A DNA stretch of 64,000 nt from Halobaculum limi (GTDB lineage Archaea > Halobacteriota > Halobacteria > Halobacteriales > Haloferacaceae): positions 1,364,001 through 1,428,000 of the forward strand of contig NZ_CP120468.1 in NCBI RefSeq assembly GCF_029490015.1, given 5' to 3'. The first letter of the stretch is position 1; each line of letters starts with the position of its first letter. Of this stretch, positions 25,340 to 32,610 are shown one piece after another. The translations under genes and the position numbers were made by a program. A model generated the notes under the pieces. That model did not search any database, was not told the DNA's origin, and saw only the letters and a list, made by a program, of their open reading frames with translations.

Positions 25340-25700
25340 GTGTGGGAGCGTGCGTTCGGTCTTGACGAGCGACGGCGTCGCGTTCTCGCGCACGCCGGCT
25401 TCGTCGAGCGCGTGCCTCGCGAACATCTCGACGACCGCTGGGTCATTACTGACCGGGGGCGGCTCTATCTGGCCGTTTGTAGCCAATTTGGTCGGGAAAT
25501 CTATAGAGTTGGCTAACGAGCTTCCTCAATCTGTCTTCAGCGAGGTCTATCTCCCGGGATCTATTGCACCGGAATATTCTGTTTATATCCGTGGGCCCGA
25601 TATTCCAAATTTGGCACTCTTAGAGCAGCTTACTGGTGACGGTCACTGGGGGGACCCAATTTTGGCCCGCTATCCATTAGATTCAGGGTCTTCCGACTAG
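25340..25700 (+). pseudogene. Frameshifted winged-helix protein remnant
   Basis: Reading from GTG 25340 gives a winged-helix-like segment: DERRRRVLAHAGFVERVPRE, then DDRWVITDRGRLYLAV, which resembles the wing of haloarchaeal phage-repressor-like regulators, and a stop at 25514-25516. In the neighbouring frame, from about 25500, a protein-like sequence with ordinary codons continues (ELPQSVFSEVYLPGSIAPEY, GPDIPNLALLEQLTGDG) to a stop at 25698-25700. The simplest reading is one gene broken by a single frameshift near 25500. A TATA-like acatttatag lies at 25286-25295. The full frame 25326-25700 alone gives an implausible N-terminus. Confidence 0.4.
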
Positions 25701-25723
25701 TGTCCGCTGGGTAATCTGTTTTC

Positions 25724-25951
25724 TCAGCCGAAATCGAATACGTCACCGGTTGAAACCTTCGCCTGCTCGTCCCCCTCCTCGTGACCCGACGGTCCCCAGC
25801 CGACAGTGTCCTCGACGAGGTCGCGCACGGTCTGTGCGTGCATCCGCCGGACGTCGACCGGCGTGTCGCCGTGAACAGGACGAACGCGACCCCACGTCGT
25901 CCCTGAGTCGACCGCGAACCGCGACGCGATCAGCGACCGTAGCTGCCGACG
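25724..25951 (-). pseudogene. C-terminal fragment of an unidentified protein
   Basis: On the minus strand an open segment of 75 codons ends at the stop at 25724 and is closed upstream by an in-frame TAG at 25952-25954; there is no start codon except an internal ATG. It reads LIASRFAVDSGTTWGRVRP, DVRRMHAQTVRDLVEDTVGW, ending GDVFDFG, with clear haloarchaeal codon usage and acidity. It looks like the intact tail of a truncated gene. I do not recognise the family. Confidence 0.4.
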
Positions 25952-26058
25952 CTACAAGCGGAACCGTCCCTCCGCAGGGTACTCGTCGCTTATGTGAATC
26001 GGGTGGGTTTCAAACTGAACACCCACGCCTCAGCAGTAAGATGAGAGCGCACAGGAAG

Positions 26059-26236
26059 TGGGGTCGGAGGGATTTGAACCCCCGATCGACTGATATCTCC
26101 GGTTCGCACCTCGGTACTCCAGAGGGTCGTCGTCGCGTCCGATGATCAGTCGGACGCTCGGTATATCAGTCTGGAGTTCGTCACCGGGCGCTTTGCCTCT
26201 GGAGTCAGTCGCCATACCGGGCTTGGCCACGACCCC
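26059..26236 (-). tRNA. tRNA-Trp (CCA) with 104-base intron
   Basis: Acceptor stem GGGGTCG pairs with CGACCCC, discriminator A at 26059, no encoded CCA. D arm GCCA...TGGC, anticodon stem ACTGA/TCAGT with loop CTCCAGA, variable CGATC, T arm GGGGG-TTCAAAT-CCCTC. Exon 1 is 26236-26199 and exon 2 is 26094-26059 (74 bases mature). The intron is at the canonical 37/38 position; CTCC of exon 1 pairs with GGAG of the intron to give a bulge-helix-bulge with cuts AG|A and AT|A. A large tRNA-Trp intron is normal in haloarchaea. A minus-strand TATA-like cctttacgg lies about 30 bases upstream. Confidence 0.96.
26095..26198 (-). ncRNA. tRNA-Trp intron with box C/D guide RNA
   Basis: On the minus strand the intron shows box C GTGACGA (26184-26178), box D' CCGA (26161-26158), a C'-like GCGACGA (26136-26130) and box D CCGA (26114-26111). 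The segment before D' (26171-26163) is complementary over 9 bases to exon 2 and its fifth base before the box pairs U39. The segment before D (26125-26116) is complementary over 10 bases to the exon 1 junction and its fifth base before the box pairs C34. Both obey the N-plus-five rule for 2'-O-methylation. Haloarchaeal tRNA-Trp introns are known to guide Cm34 and Um39. Confidence 0.88.
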
Positions 26237-26288
26237 GTGCGTTCAAGTGTTCATCGGAGTGCCGTAAAGGGATTTCGATTGCAGCCGT

Positions 26289-26513
26289 CTACTCGCGGTC
26301 CGTCTCGCCCCACGAACACTCCTGACACTTGAAGGCGGTCACGAACTCCGTAACGCTGGGCATGTAGCCGACCGAGAGGACGTCGCCGCCGCACTCGGGG
26401 CAGTCGCGGTCGGCGTCCTCGATAGCCTCAGCGTCCATCACGGAGTCCCCTTCGACCAGTTCGGCGAGTCGCTTCGGCGTGACCATCCGTCCCTCGACGA
26501 CGCGATTGCTCAT
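26289..26513 (-). CDS. Small zinc-ribbon protein, 74 aa (DUF5795-like)
   Basis: Begins MSNRVVEGRMVTPKRLAELV at 26513. Zinc ribbon CPECG (38-42) and CQEC (63-66) with VLSVGYMPSVTEFVTAFK between. From memory this matches the haloarchaeal family DUF5795, of unknown function. A TATA box (ttttaccc on the minus strand, 26537-26544) is centred 28 bases from the ATG, so the mRNA is leaderless. The gene lies downstream of the DUF5794-like membrane protein in the same direction, 60 bases apart, but has its own promoter. Confidence 0.8.
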   Translation of the reverse strand: MSNRVVEGRMVTPKRLAELVEGDSVMDAEAIEDADRDCPECGGDVLSVGYMPSVTEFVTAFKCQECSWGETDRE

Positions 26514-26573
26514 AGGCGTACGACGGCGGGGAGACGGGTAAAATCTCGCGGTCCGCGTGAGGGCGGTGTGCCG

Positions 26574-27599
26574 TTACAGCCAGGGGGCGCGCGACGGTTC
26601 GTCGTCGTCATCGTCGTCTTCGTCGTCGTCCGCACTCGTCGTCTCTCGACTGTCGACCGGGTCGATACCGAGCGTGGGTGCGGTCGAGGAGTCGGCGGCC
26701 GGCGACGTGTCGACGGTCGAGTCGGCAGCGTCCGTCGCGTCGGCGTTCGATTCGGCACGCTGGTCGGCCCCCGCGAGGTCGTCGCCGCCGTCGGTCGTGA
26801 CCGCAGCGTCAGCGGGCGCGTCGGTCTGTGGCGACGACGCGGCGTCGTCCCCGCTACCGAGTTCGCTCTCGGCGTTGGGGTCGTACGCGAACAGACCCGT
26901 GACGAACAGGACGCCGAGTGCGACCGGCTTGTCGGTGGGGAGTAGTCCCAGCACCGACAGCGCGAGCATCCCCAGTGCGACCGCAGACCCGAAGCGGAAG
27001 CGGTCGATATCGACGCGTTCGCGCAGGTGGTCGCCGCCCAGGGCAATAGCGAGCGCGAAGCCGACGCCGACGCCGGCGGCGGCCCCGGCCCGCGCGAGCA
27101 GCGAAGGGTCCATCGTGACGATCAGTTCCGCGCCGGAGGGCTGGAACGACGCCAGCAGACCCAAGCCGATGATCGCACCCGGGCTGGGCAGGTACTCACC
27201 GATCTCTGCGCTGGCGGTCTTGGCGGCGACCGCGAGGATGACCAGGCCGGCGAAGCGGTGGAAGACGGCGGTGTCGAGGAGGCTCTGGATCGTCTGTGCG
27301 AGGGCAGCCTCGACCATCGCCACGGGGATGAGGACGACGCCAAGCAGGAGGATAGAGATAGCCTTCTCGCGGGGCGTTCCCTGCATCTCCGCGAGGACGA
27401 CCGCCATCGTGGCGGAGCCACCGAAGATGAGCAGGCCCGTCTCCAAGATGCCGAAGGGGACGGTCAGCGCGCCCGCGATGACGAGTGCGGGGAAGATGCC
27501 GTCGACCAACGGCAGCGCCATCACCGTCGCGAGGAGTCGGGTCGCGCCGCCGACCTGTCGCTCGAGGCGCAGCGCGATGGGGTGTGCTGAGGTACTCAC
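26574..27599 (-). CDS. Multi-span membrane protein with acidic tail (DUF5794-like)
   Basis: 341 residues from GTG 27599. About seven transmembrane helices in residues 15-235 (for example VDGIFPALVIAGALTVPFG, ISILLLGVVLIPVAMVEAAL), followed by a 105-residue disordered, Asp/Ala-rich cytoplasmic tail ending DDDEDDDDDDEPSRAPWL. I recall this as haloarchaeal family DUF5794; function unknown. It is distantly reminiscent of small transporters of the TerC/LysE kind, but no motif proves it. A minus-strand TATA (ggttatgc, 27619-27626) is about 25 bases from the GTG. Confidence 0.78.
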   Translation of the reverse strand: MSTSAHPIALRLERQVGGATRLLATVMALPLVDGIFPALVIAGALTVPFGILETGLLIFGGSATMAVVLAEMQGTPREKAISILLLGVVLIPVAMVEAALAQTIQSLLDTAVFHRFAGLVILAVAAKTASAEIGEYLPSPGAIIGLGLLASFQPSGAELIVTMDPSLLARAGAAAGVGVGFALAIALGGDHLRERVDIDRFRFGSAVALGMLALSVLGLLPTDKPVALGVLFVTGLFAYDPNAESELGSGDDAASSPQTDAPADAAVTTDGGDDLAGADQRAESNADATDAADSTVDTSPAADSSTAPTLGIDPVDSRETTSADDDEDDDDDDEPSRAPWL

Positions 27600-27602
27600 G
27601 AC

Positions 27603-27806
27603 TCAGCGATACGACCCGGCATAACCCGCGACCGGACGGGAATCTGGTGACGACCCGGAGGCGACGGATGCTCGGGAAAGGAGGCCTTCACGGCGTTCTC
27701 CTGTCAACCAGTCGAGTCCGCGTTTGAACGGAATAAATGTCGGGAGTGCGGCGTTGTCGCTCACCCAGCCGACGATACCCGTTGCAATGCGGGACTCGAA
27801 GTCCAT
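27603..27806 (-). CDS. Small hypothetical protein, 67 aa
   Basis: ATG 27806; begins MDFESRIATGIVGWVSDNAA, middle FIPFKRGLDWLTGERREGL, tail Ser/Gly-rich and probably disordered. Supported by a minus-strand TATA box (cattaagtc, 27828-27836) centred about 27 bases from the ATG. Against it: the promoter of the next leftward gene lies inside its last 10 codons, and the tail looks non-coding. Function unknown. Confidence 0.45.
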   Translation of the reverse strand: MDFESRIATGIVGWVSDNAALPTFIPFKRGLDWLTGERREGLLSRASVASGSSPDSRPVAGYAGSYR

Positions 27807-28184
27807 ACTGATAGTCAATTGGAGGTGAGACTTAATGATTGCGTGGGACGTGCCCACACAGTGCGGAGAGTTCTTCGCTCTTGTTTATATAACCGACTAC
27901 AGATTATCGCCGGAATCGACTGTGGCCCGTTGGACTATCGAAATCCGAGTAGTATTTTCGCAATACTTGCAGGTGCGAGGAGACCACCTGTTCGTCCCCG
28001 GCCCGCACCCGGTTCGTCTCGAATTTTCCGTCGGCAGGTGATTCGTCCGATCTGTCACAGACGTGTATACTCTACTCGTCACGGTCCCGATCCGACCGCG
28101 TATCTGTACACACTCGTGTGTTACTCCGTGTCCAACGGCCGTCGCTCTCGGAACGTTTTTGCGGTGGCCCCCACCACCGTTGAT
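27807..28184. other. AT-rich intergenic region upstream of guaB
   Basis: 378 bases with no convincing gene. It holds the minus-strand promoter of the 67-residue gene at its left end, a very strong unassigned TATA box tgtttatataacc (about 27880-27892), and a T-rich box (cgtttttgc) about 28 bases before the guaB ATG. After the unassigned box a GTG-started 39-codon frame (27922-28041) is possible but has poor coding character. Confidence 0.5.
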
Positions 28185-29678
28185 ATGGCGAACGACGGTT
28201 TCGAGGGCAGTCAGTTCTCGCAGAAACTGGAGGTACCGGAAGCACTGACGTTCGACGACGTCCTGCTTCGACCCAAAGAGAGTCGGGTCGAACCCGACGA
28301 GGCCGACGTCTCGACGCGCGTGTCCACGAACGTCGAACTCAACATTCCCGTCCTCTCGGCGGCGATGGACACCGTCACCGAGTCGGAGATGGCTATCGCG
28401 ATGGCCCGCGAGGGCGGTCTCGGCGTGCTCCACCGCAACATGAGCGTCGAGGAGACCGCCGCCGAGGTCGAACGCGTCAAACGCGCCGACGAACTCGTGA
28501 TCCGACGTGAGAACGTCGTCACCGCCGCGCCCGACCAGTCCGTCCGCGAGGCCGACGCGATGATGGAACACGAGGGCGTCTCGGGTGCGCCTGTCGTCGA
28601 CGACGACGACACCGTCCTCGGCATCATCTCCGGCACCGACATCCGTCCGTACCTGGAGGTCGGTGAGTCCGACGCCGTCAGCGAGGCGATGACCGACGAG
28701 GTCATCACGGCCAGCGAGGACGTGAACGCCCGCGAGGCGCTCGAACTGATGTACGACCACAAGATCGAGCGCGTCCCCGTCGTCGACGACGGGAACCACC
28801 TCGTCGGCCTCGTGACGATGCAGGGCGTCCTCGCACGCCGCGAGCACACCAACGCCGCCCGCGCGAGCGACGAGTCGCTTCGTGTCGGCGTCGCCGTCGG
28901 CCCGTTCGAGGAGGAACGCGCCGTCGCCGCCGACGAGGCGGGCGCGGACGTCCTGTTCATCGACTGTGCACACGCGCACAACCTCAACGTCCTCGACTCC
29001 GCGGAAGCGATCAAAGCCGAGGTCGACGCCGACGTCGTCGTCGGCAACATCGGCACCCGAGAGGCCGCCGAGGCCGCCGTCGACTTCGCCGACGGCCTGA
29101 AGGTCGGCATCGGCCCGGGGTCCATCTGTACCACGCGCGTCGTCAGCGGTGCGGGGATGCCGCAGATCACCGCCGTCGCGCAGGTCGCAGACGTGGCTGC
29201 CCGCGAGAACGTCCCCGTCATCGCGGACGGCGGCATCCGCTACTCGGGCGACGCCATCAAGGCGGTCGCGGCGGGCGCAGACGCCGTGATGCTCGGGTCG
29301 TACTTCGCCGGCACCGACGAGGCACCGGGCCGCGTCATCACGATGAACGGCAAGCGCTACAAGCAGTACCGCGGGATGGGATCGGTCGGCGCGATGTCGG
29401 AGGGTGGCGGCGACCGCTACCTCAAAGACGCCGACGAGGACGAGGATTTCGTTCCCGAGGGCGTCGAGGCGGCCACCCCGTACAAGGGGCCGCTCTCGTC
29501 GGAACTGCACCAACTCGTCGGCGGAATGCGTTCGGGGATGGGCTACGTCGGCGCGGAGACGCTCCCCGGCTTCAAGGAGCGCGCAGAGTTCATCCGTGTC
29601 TCGCAGGCTGGGCAGACCGAGGGCCACCCCCACGACGTGACCATCACCGACGAAGCGCCGAACTACAGCCCCGAGTAA
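28185..29678 (+). CDS. guaB: IMP dehydrogenase
   Basis: 497 residues from ATG 28185. Oxidises IMP to XMP with NAD, the committed step of GMP synthesis. Order: catalytic barrel start LTFDDVLLRPKESRVEP, two CBS domains (about 110-225: ITASEDVNAREALELMYDH, RVPVVDDGNHLVGLVT), barrel resumed with LFIDCAHAHN, catalytic loop GPGSICTTRVVSGAG (Cys about 315), phosphate site VIADGGIRYSGD, flap region MGSVGAMSEGGGDRY and ELHQLVGGMRSGMGYVGA. Complete. A much longer upstream extension of the frame is unsupported by a start codon or promoter. Confidence 0.96.
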   Translation: MANDGFEGSQFSQKLEVPEALTFDDVLLRPKESRVEPDEADVSTRVSTNVELNIPVLSAAMDTVTESEMAIAMAREGGLGVLHRNMSVEETAAEVERVKRADELVIRRENVVTAAPDQSVREADAMMEHEGVSGAPVVDDDDTVLGIISGTDIRPYLEVGESDAVSEAMTDEVITASEDVNAREALELMYDHKIERVPVVDDGNHLVGLVTMQGVLARREHTNAARASDESLRVGVAVGPFEEERAVAADEAGADVLFIDCAHAHNLNVLDSAEAIKAEVDADVVVGNIGTREAAEAAVDFADGLKVGIGPGSICTTRVVSGAGMPQITAVAQVADVAARENVPVIADGGIRYSGDAIKAVAAGADAVMLGSYFAGTDEAPGRVITMNGKRYKQYRGMGSVGAMSEGGGDRYLKDADEDEDFVPEGVEAATPYKGPLSSELHQLVGGMRSGMGYVGAETLPGFKERAEFIRVSQAGQTEGHPHDVTITDEAPNYSPE

Positions 29679-29916
29679 GCAACCAGCGTCGCCGACCGAT
29701 TCCGGCGTCCAGCGGGTATCTGTCTGTCGAGTGAACTGTCGGCCGGTAGGCTTTCGATGGCGCTTCCCGTACGTACCTTCGGTGGCTGGTGGCCACCGCG
29801 GACTGTGGGGCACCACAGCAAGTGTGACGCGAACTCGTCACCCAACCCCACACGTTTTGGATCGATTCTCCCCACATCGCATACGGTTAAGTATCCGGCG
29901 ACGAGAACGCAGAGTA

Positions 29917-30048
29917 ATGACCGGACGGCGGCGGCTCACCCAGACGGGGATCCGAACGACAGTGCCCCGGCCGACCGTCCCCAAGGGGTATCTTGATAAG
30001 TATTCGTCTGCGAACACCAGAACGAACGGACGGAGCGCGAGAGAATGA
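29917..30048 (+). CDS. Possible leaderless small ORF, 43 aa
   Basis: ATG 29917 to TGA 30048; begins MTGRRRLTQTGIRTTVPRPT, ends KYSSANTRTNGRSARE. Basic rather than acidic, unlike most proteins here, which lowers confidence. In favour: ggttaagta (29885-29893) is a TATA box centred about 28 bases before the ATG, and the stop overlaps the response regulator start as ATGA. A second TATA-like box (cttgataag, about 29991-29999) could instead drive the regulator alone. The remaining 29679-29916 stretch shows nothing else. Confidence 0.3.
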   Translation: MTGRRRLTQTGIRTTVPRPTVPKGYLDKYSSANTRTNGRSARE

Positions 30049-30689
30049 GCGAGGACACGGACCCCATCGACGGGACGAACGGCGATGAGCCACCGGTAGT
30101 CCTCGTCGTCGAAGACGAACCCGACTTGGCAGACTTGTACGCGGCGTGGCTTGGCGTCGACTACGACGTGCGCACCGCCTACGGGGGCCACGACGCGCTC
30201 GACGAACTGTCCGACGACGTCGACGTGATTCTGCTCGACCGACGGATGCCGGGCCTGTCAGGTGACGAGGTCCTCGACGAGGTGCGTGACCGCGGCATCG
30301 ACGCCCGTGTCGCGATGGTCACCGCCGTCGAACCCGACTTCGACATCGTCGCGATGGGGTTCGACGACTACCTCGTCAAGCCCGTCACGCGCGAGTCGCT
30401 GTTGCAGACGGTCGAAGGGCTGTACGACCGCTCACAGTACGATTCGCGGATGCAGGAGTTCTTCGCCGTCTCCTCGAAGAAGGCCGTCCTCGAGGCCGAG
30501 AAGGGACGGGCCGCACTCGAAGAGTCCGAGGAGTATCAGGAACTCGAACGCCGTGCGGCGGAACTGCGGAAGGAACTCGACGATGACGTCGCCGGGTTCG
30601 GGGAGTCCGACTTCGACCGAGCGTTTCGCGACCTCGACGGAGACGAGGACGACGACCTCTTCGACAACAGCGATTTCGACGACCTCTAA
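30045..30689 (+). CDS. Response regulator with HalX domain
   Basis: 214 residues. Receiver domain 16-130: VLVVEDEPDLADLYAAWL (acidic pair), phospho-acceptor Asp65 in DVILLDRRMPGLSG, Thr in MVTAVEP, Lys in DYLVKPV. It is followed by a HalX domain (about 135-185: SRMQEFFAVSSKKAVLEAE, YQELERRAAELRKELDDD), a helical module found only in haloarchaeal regulators, and an acidic tail. No DNA-binding domain, so output is probably by protein interaction. No histidine kinase gene lies nearby. Confidence 0.92.
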   Translation: MSEDTDPIDGTNGDEPPVVLVVEDEPDLADLYAAWLGVDYDVRTAYGGHDALDELSDDVDVILLDRRMPGLSGDEVLDEVRDRGIDARVAMVTAVEPDFDIVAMGFDDYLVKPVTRESLLQTVEGLYDRSQYDSRMQEFFAVSSKKAVLEAEKGRAALEESEEYQELERRAAELRKELDDDVAGFGESDFDRAFRDLDGDEDDDLFDNSDFDDL

Positions 30690-30735
30690 GGGCAGCGTAC
30701 TCGCTCGATTCAGTCACTCTTTAGCGGCGCGACCC

Positions 30736-31965
30736 CTACGAGAGGAACCGTTCGAGTCGCGCCATCGCCTCCTTCAGGTCGTCCAATCCCGTCGCGTACG
30801 AGATGCGGATGTGCCCCTCGCCGCCGGACCCGAAGGCGGTGCCCGGCACCGCGGCGACCCCCTCCGCCTCCAGTAACTCTGTGGCGAACGCTCGCGCGTC
30901 GCCATCGGGGGCGACGTCGGCGACTCGCGGGAACGCGTAGAACGCCCCGCCCGGGTCGGCCACGTCGAGGCCGAGTTCGCGCAGGCGCGAGACGAGATAG
31001 CGACGGCGGCGGTCGTACTCGCGGCGCATCTGCTCGACGTCGTCGTCACACCGCCGGAGCGCCTTCAGCGCCGCGTGTTGGGCGGTCGTCGGCGCAGACA
31101 GCATCGTGTACTGGTGGACCTTCGTCATCGCGTCGACCGCCTCGGGCGGCCCCATCGCGTAGCCGAGACGGAGGCCGGTCATCGCGTACGCCTTCGAGAA
31201 GCCGTTGATGACGACCGTCCGTTCGCGCATCCCCGGTCGGGTCGCGACGGACTGGTGGTCGCCCTCGTAGGTGAGCGCGGCGTATATCTCGTCGGCGACG
31301 ACGAGCAGGTCGTTCTCGCGACAGAACTCGGCGACGGCGTCCATCTCGTCGACGTCCATCGTCGCGCCCGTCGGGTTGTTCGGGTAACAGAGGACGAGGA
31401 CGTCCGCCTCGTCTGCGCCCGCCTCCAGCAACGCCTCGGGCGTGAGCGCCCAGTCGTCCTCGTGGTGGGTGTGGACCGGGAGTGGGTCGCCGCCGGCGAA
31501 GCGCACGCCCGGTTCGTAGGAGACGTACGTCGGCGTCGGCAACGCCACCACGTCGCCGGGGTTCACGAACGCGCGGAACGCGAGGTCGACCGCCTCGGAT
31601 GCGCCAGTCGTTACGAGGATCTCCGAGTCGGGATCGTACGACTGGTCGTATCGCTGGACGCGGTCGGCGATGGCTCGCCGGAGTTCGAGCGTCCCGCGAT
31701 TGGCGGTGTAACTGGTCCGCCCGCGCTCCAGCGACTCGATGGCGGCCGACCGCGCGGGCCACGGCGCGGTGAAGTCGGGTTCGCCCACGCCCAGCGAGAT
31801 GACGTCGTCGCGCTTCTCGGCCACCTCGAAGAACTCGCGGATGCCCGAGGGCGGTACCGACGCCACGCTGTCGGCGGGTGTGAATCGCGAGCCCTCACGC
31901 TCGGCGTGTTCCGACTCGCTCGCGGTGCCGCCGTCGGATTCCATCGGATCGTCGCCCTCACTCAT
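30736..31965 (-). CDS. Class I/II aminotransferase (aspartate aminotransferase-like)
   Basis: 409 residues. PLP enzyme: VISLGVGEPDFTAPW, SYTANRGTLELRRAIADR, CYPNNPTGATMD, VVADEIYAALTYEG, the Schiff-base lysine in GFSKAYAMTGLRLGYAM, and HIRISYATGLDDLKEAM near the end. This is the aromatic/aspartate aminotransferase group; the exact amino acid cannot be decided. The first 35 residues are an acidic leader. The start overlaps the stop of the Lrp-type regulator gene by four bases, so the two are one operon. Confidence 0.9.
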   Translation of the reverse strand: MSEGDDPMESDGGTASESEHAEREGSRFTPADSVASVPPSGIREFFEVAEKRDDVISLGVGEPDFTAPWPARSAAIESLERGRTSYTANRGTLELRRAIADRVQRYDQSYDPDSEILVTTGASEAVDLAFRAFVNPGDVVALPTPTYVSYEPGVRFAGGDPLPVHTHHEDDWALTPEALLEAGADEADVLVLCYPNNPTGATMDVDEMDAVAEFCRENDLLVVADEIYAALTYEGDHQSVATRPGMRERTVVINGFSKAYAMTGLRLGYAMGPPEAVDAMTKVHQYTMLSAPTTAQHAALKALRRCDDDVEQMRREYDRRRRYLVSRLRELGLDVADPGGAFYAFPRVADVAPDGDARAFATELLEAEGVAAVPGTAFGSGGEGHIRISYATGLDDLKEAMARLERFLS

Positions 31966-32453
31966 GGCGTCACCGAGAGGCGGTCGTCGTCGTCGTGGTC
32001 GGTGAAGCGGATGCCCCGCTCTTTGTACGTCTCCATCACGTAGTGGGTCACGGTCTTCGTCACCGCGGGAAGCGGCGCGACCTCCTCAGAGACGTATCGG
32101 GAGACCTCACCCATCGACGACCCCGAGACGTTGACGGCGAAGTCGTAGTCGCCCGACATCAGGCGGAGCGAGTCGACCACGGGCGACTCCGCGATGCGTC
32201 GAGCCACGTCGTCGTAGTCGGTCTCGCGGTCGAGTTCGACGTTCACCTCGACGACGGCGCTGACTCGTTCCTCGTCGATGGCGTCCCAGTCGACAATCGC
32301 GGTGTAGCCGCGCAGCGCCCCCGCTGCCTCCAACTCCGCGAGTGTCTCCTCGACTTCGGCTTCGTCCATCCCGGTCTGGCGTGCCAGGTCGGCGGTGGAC
32401 TCGCGGGCGTCCGCGACGAGTGCGTCGATCAGGCTGCGGGTTGCCTCGTCCAT
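31962..32453 (-). CDS. Lrp/AsnC family transcriptional regulator
   Basis: 163 residues from ATG 32453. N-terminal helix-turn-helix (RSLIDALVADARESTADLAR, EVEETLAELEAAGALRGYTA), C-terminal RAM/AsnC ligand-binding domain (SAVVEVNVELDRETDYDDVA, DSLRLMSGDYDFAVNVSG). The stop is nested in the start of the downstream aminotransferase, suggesting that it regulates that gene in response to an amino acid (inference). A 22-codon upstream extension of the frame has no start support. Confidence 0.92.
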   Translation of the reverse strand: MDEATRSLIDALVADARESTADLARQTGMDEAEVEETLAELEAAGALRGYTAIVDWDAIDEERVSAVVEVNVELDRETDYDDVARRIAESPVVDSLRLMSGDYDFAVNVSGSSMGEVSRYVSEEVAPLPAVTKTVTHYVMETYKERGIRFTDHDDDDRLSVTP

Positions 32454-32610
32454 GTGCCCGACTGCACAGCGCCGGCCAAAGGGGTTTCGCACGGTGCGAT
32501 ATGCGCGACCACGCCACACGGCCGGCCGATCTATCTGCCAGCCGACACCGACCCGTCGCCTCGTCGCCCGGAGTCGAACCGCTCATACGGGCTACGAATC
32601 AGGGATCGAT

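Larger units (their letters stand above)
25261..26058. other. Decayed, partly AT-rich region beside tRNA-Trp
   Basis: About 800 bases with no intact gene. It contains a frameshifted rightward reading frame (25340-25700), a leftward C-terminal fragment (25724-25951) and about 100 bases of unassigned sequence up to the tRNA 3' end. From about 25480 to 25740 the GC content is visibly lower than in the rest of the window. The arrangement suggests the remains of an element inserted at or near the tRNA gene; no repeat of the tRNA 3' end was found inside it. Confidence 0.55.

Noticed and set aside
26000-26058. Inverted gggtgggtttcaaactgaacaccc sequence considered as a second tRNA T-arm or attachment site
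   Set aside because: It does not match the T arm or 3' end of the adjacent tRNA-Trp and does not extend to a cloverleaf.
25750-26145. 131-codon plus-strand frame over the tRNA-Trp 3' half
   Set aside because: Runs antisense to both the leftward gene fragment and the tRNA; Arg/Pro-rich and basic.
27922-28041. GTG-started 39-codon frame after the strong TATA box upstream of guaB
   Set aside because: Start is about nine bases beyond the predicted transcript start and the composition is poor; a small RNA is equally likely.
27897-29816. 639-codon minus-strand frame over guaB
   Set aside because: Antisense to a complete IMP dehydrogenase; composition not haloarchaeal.
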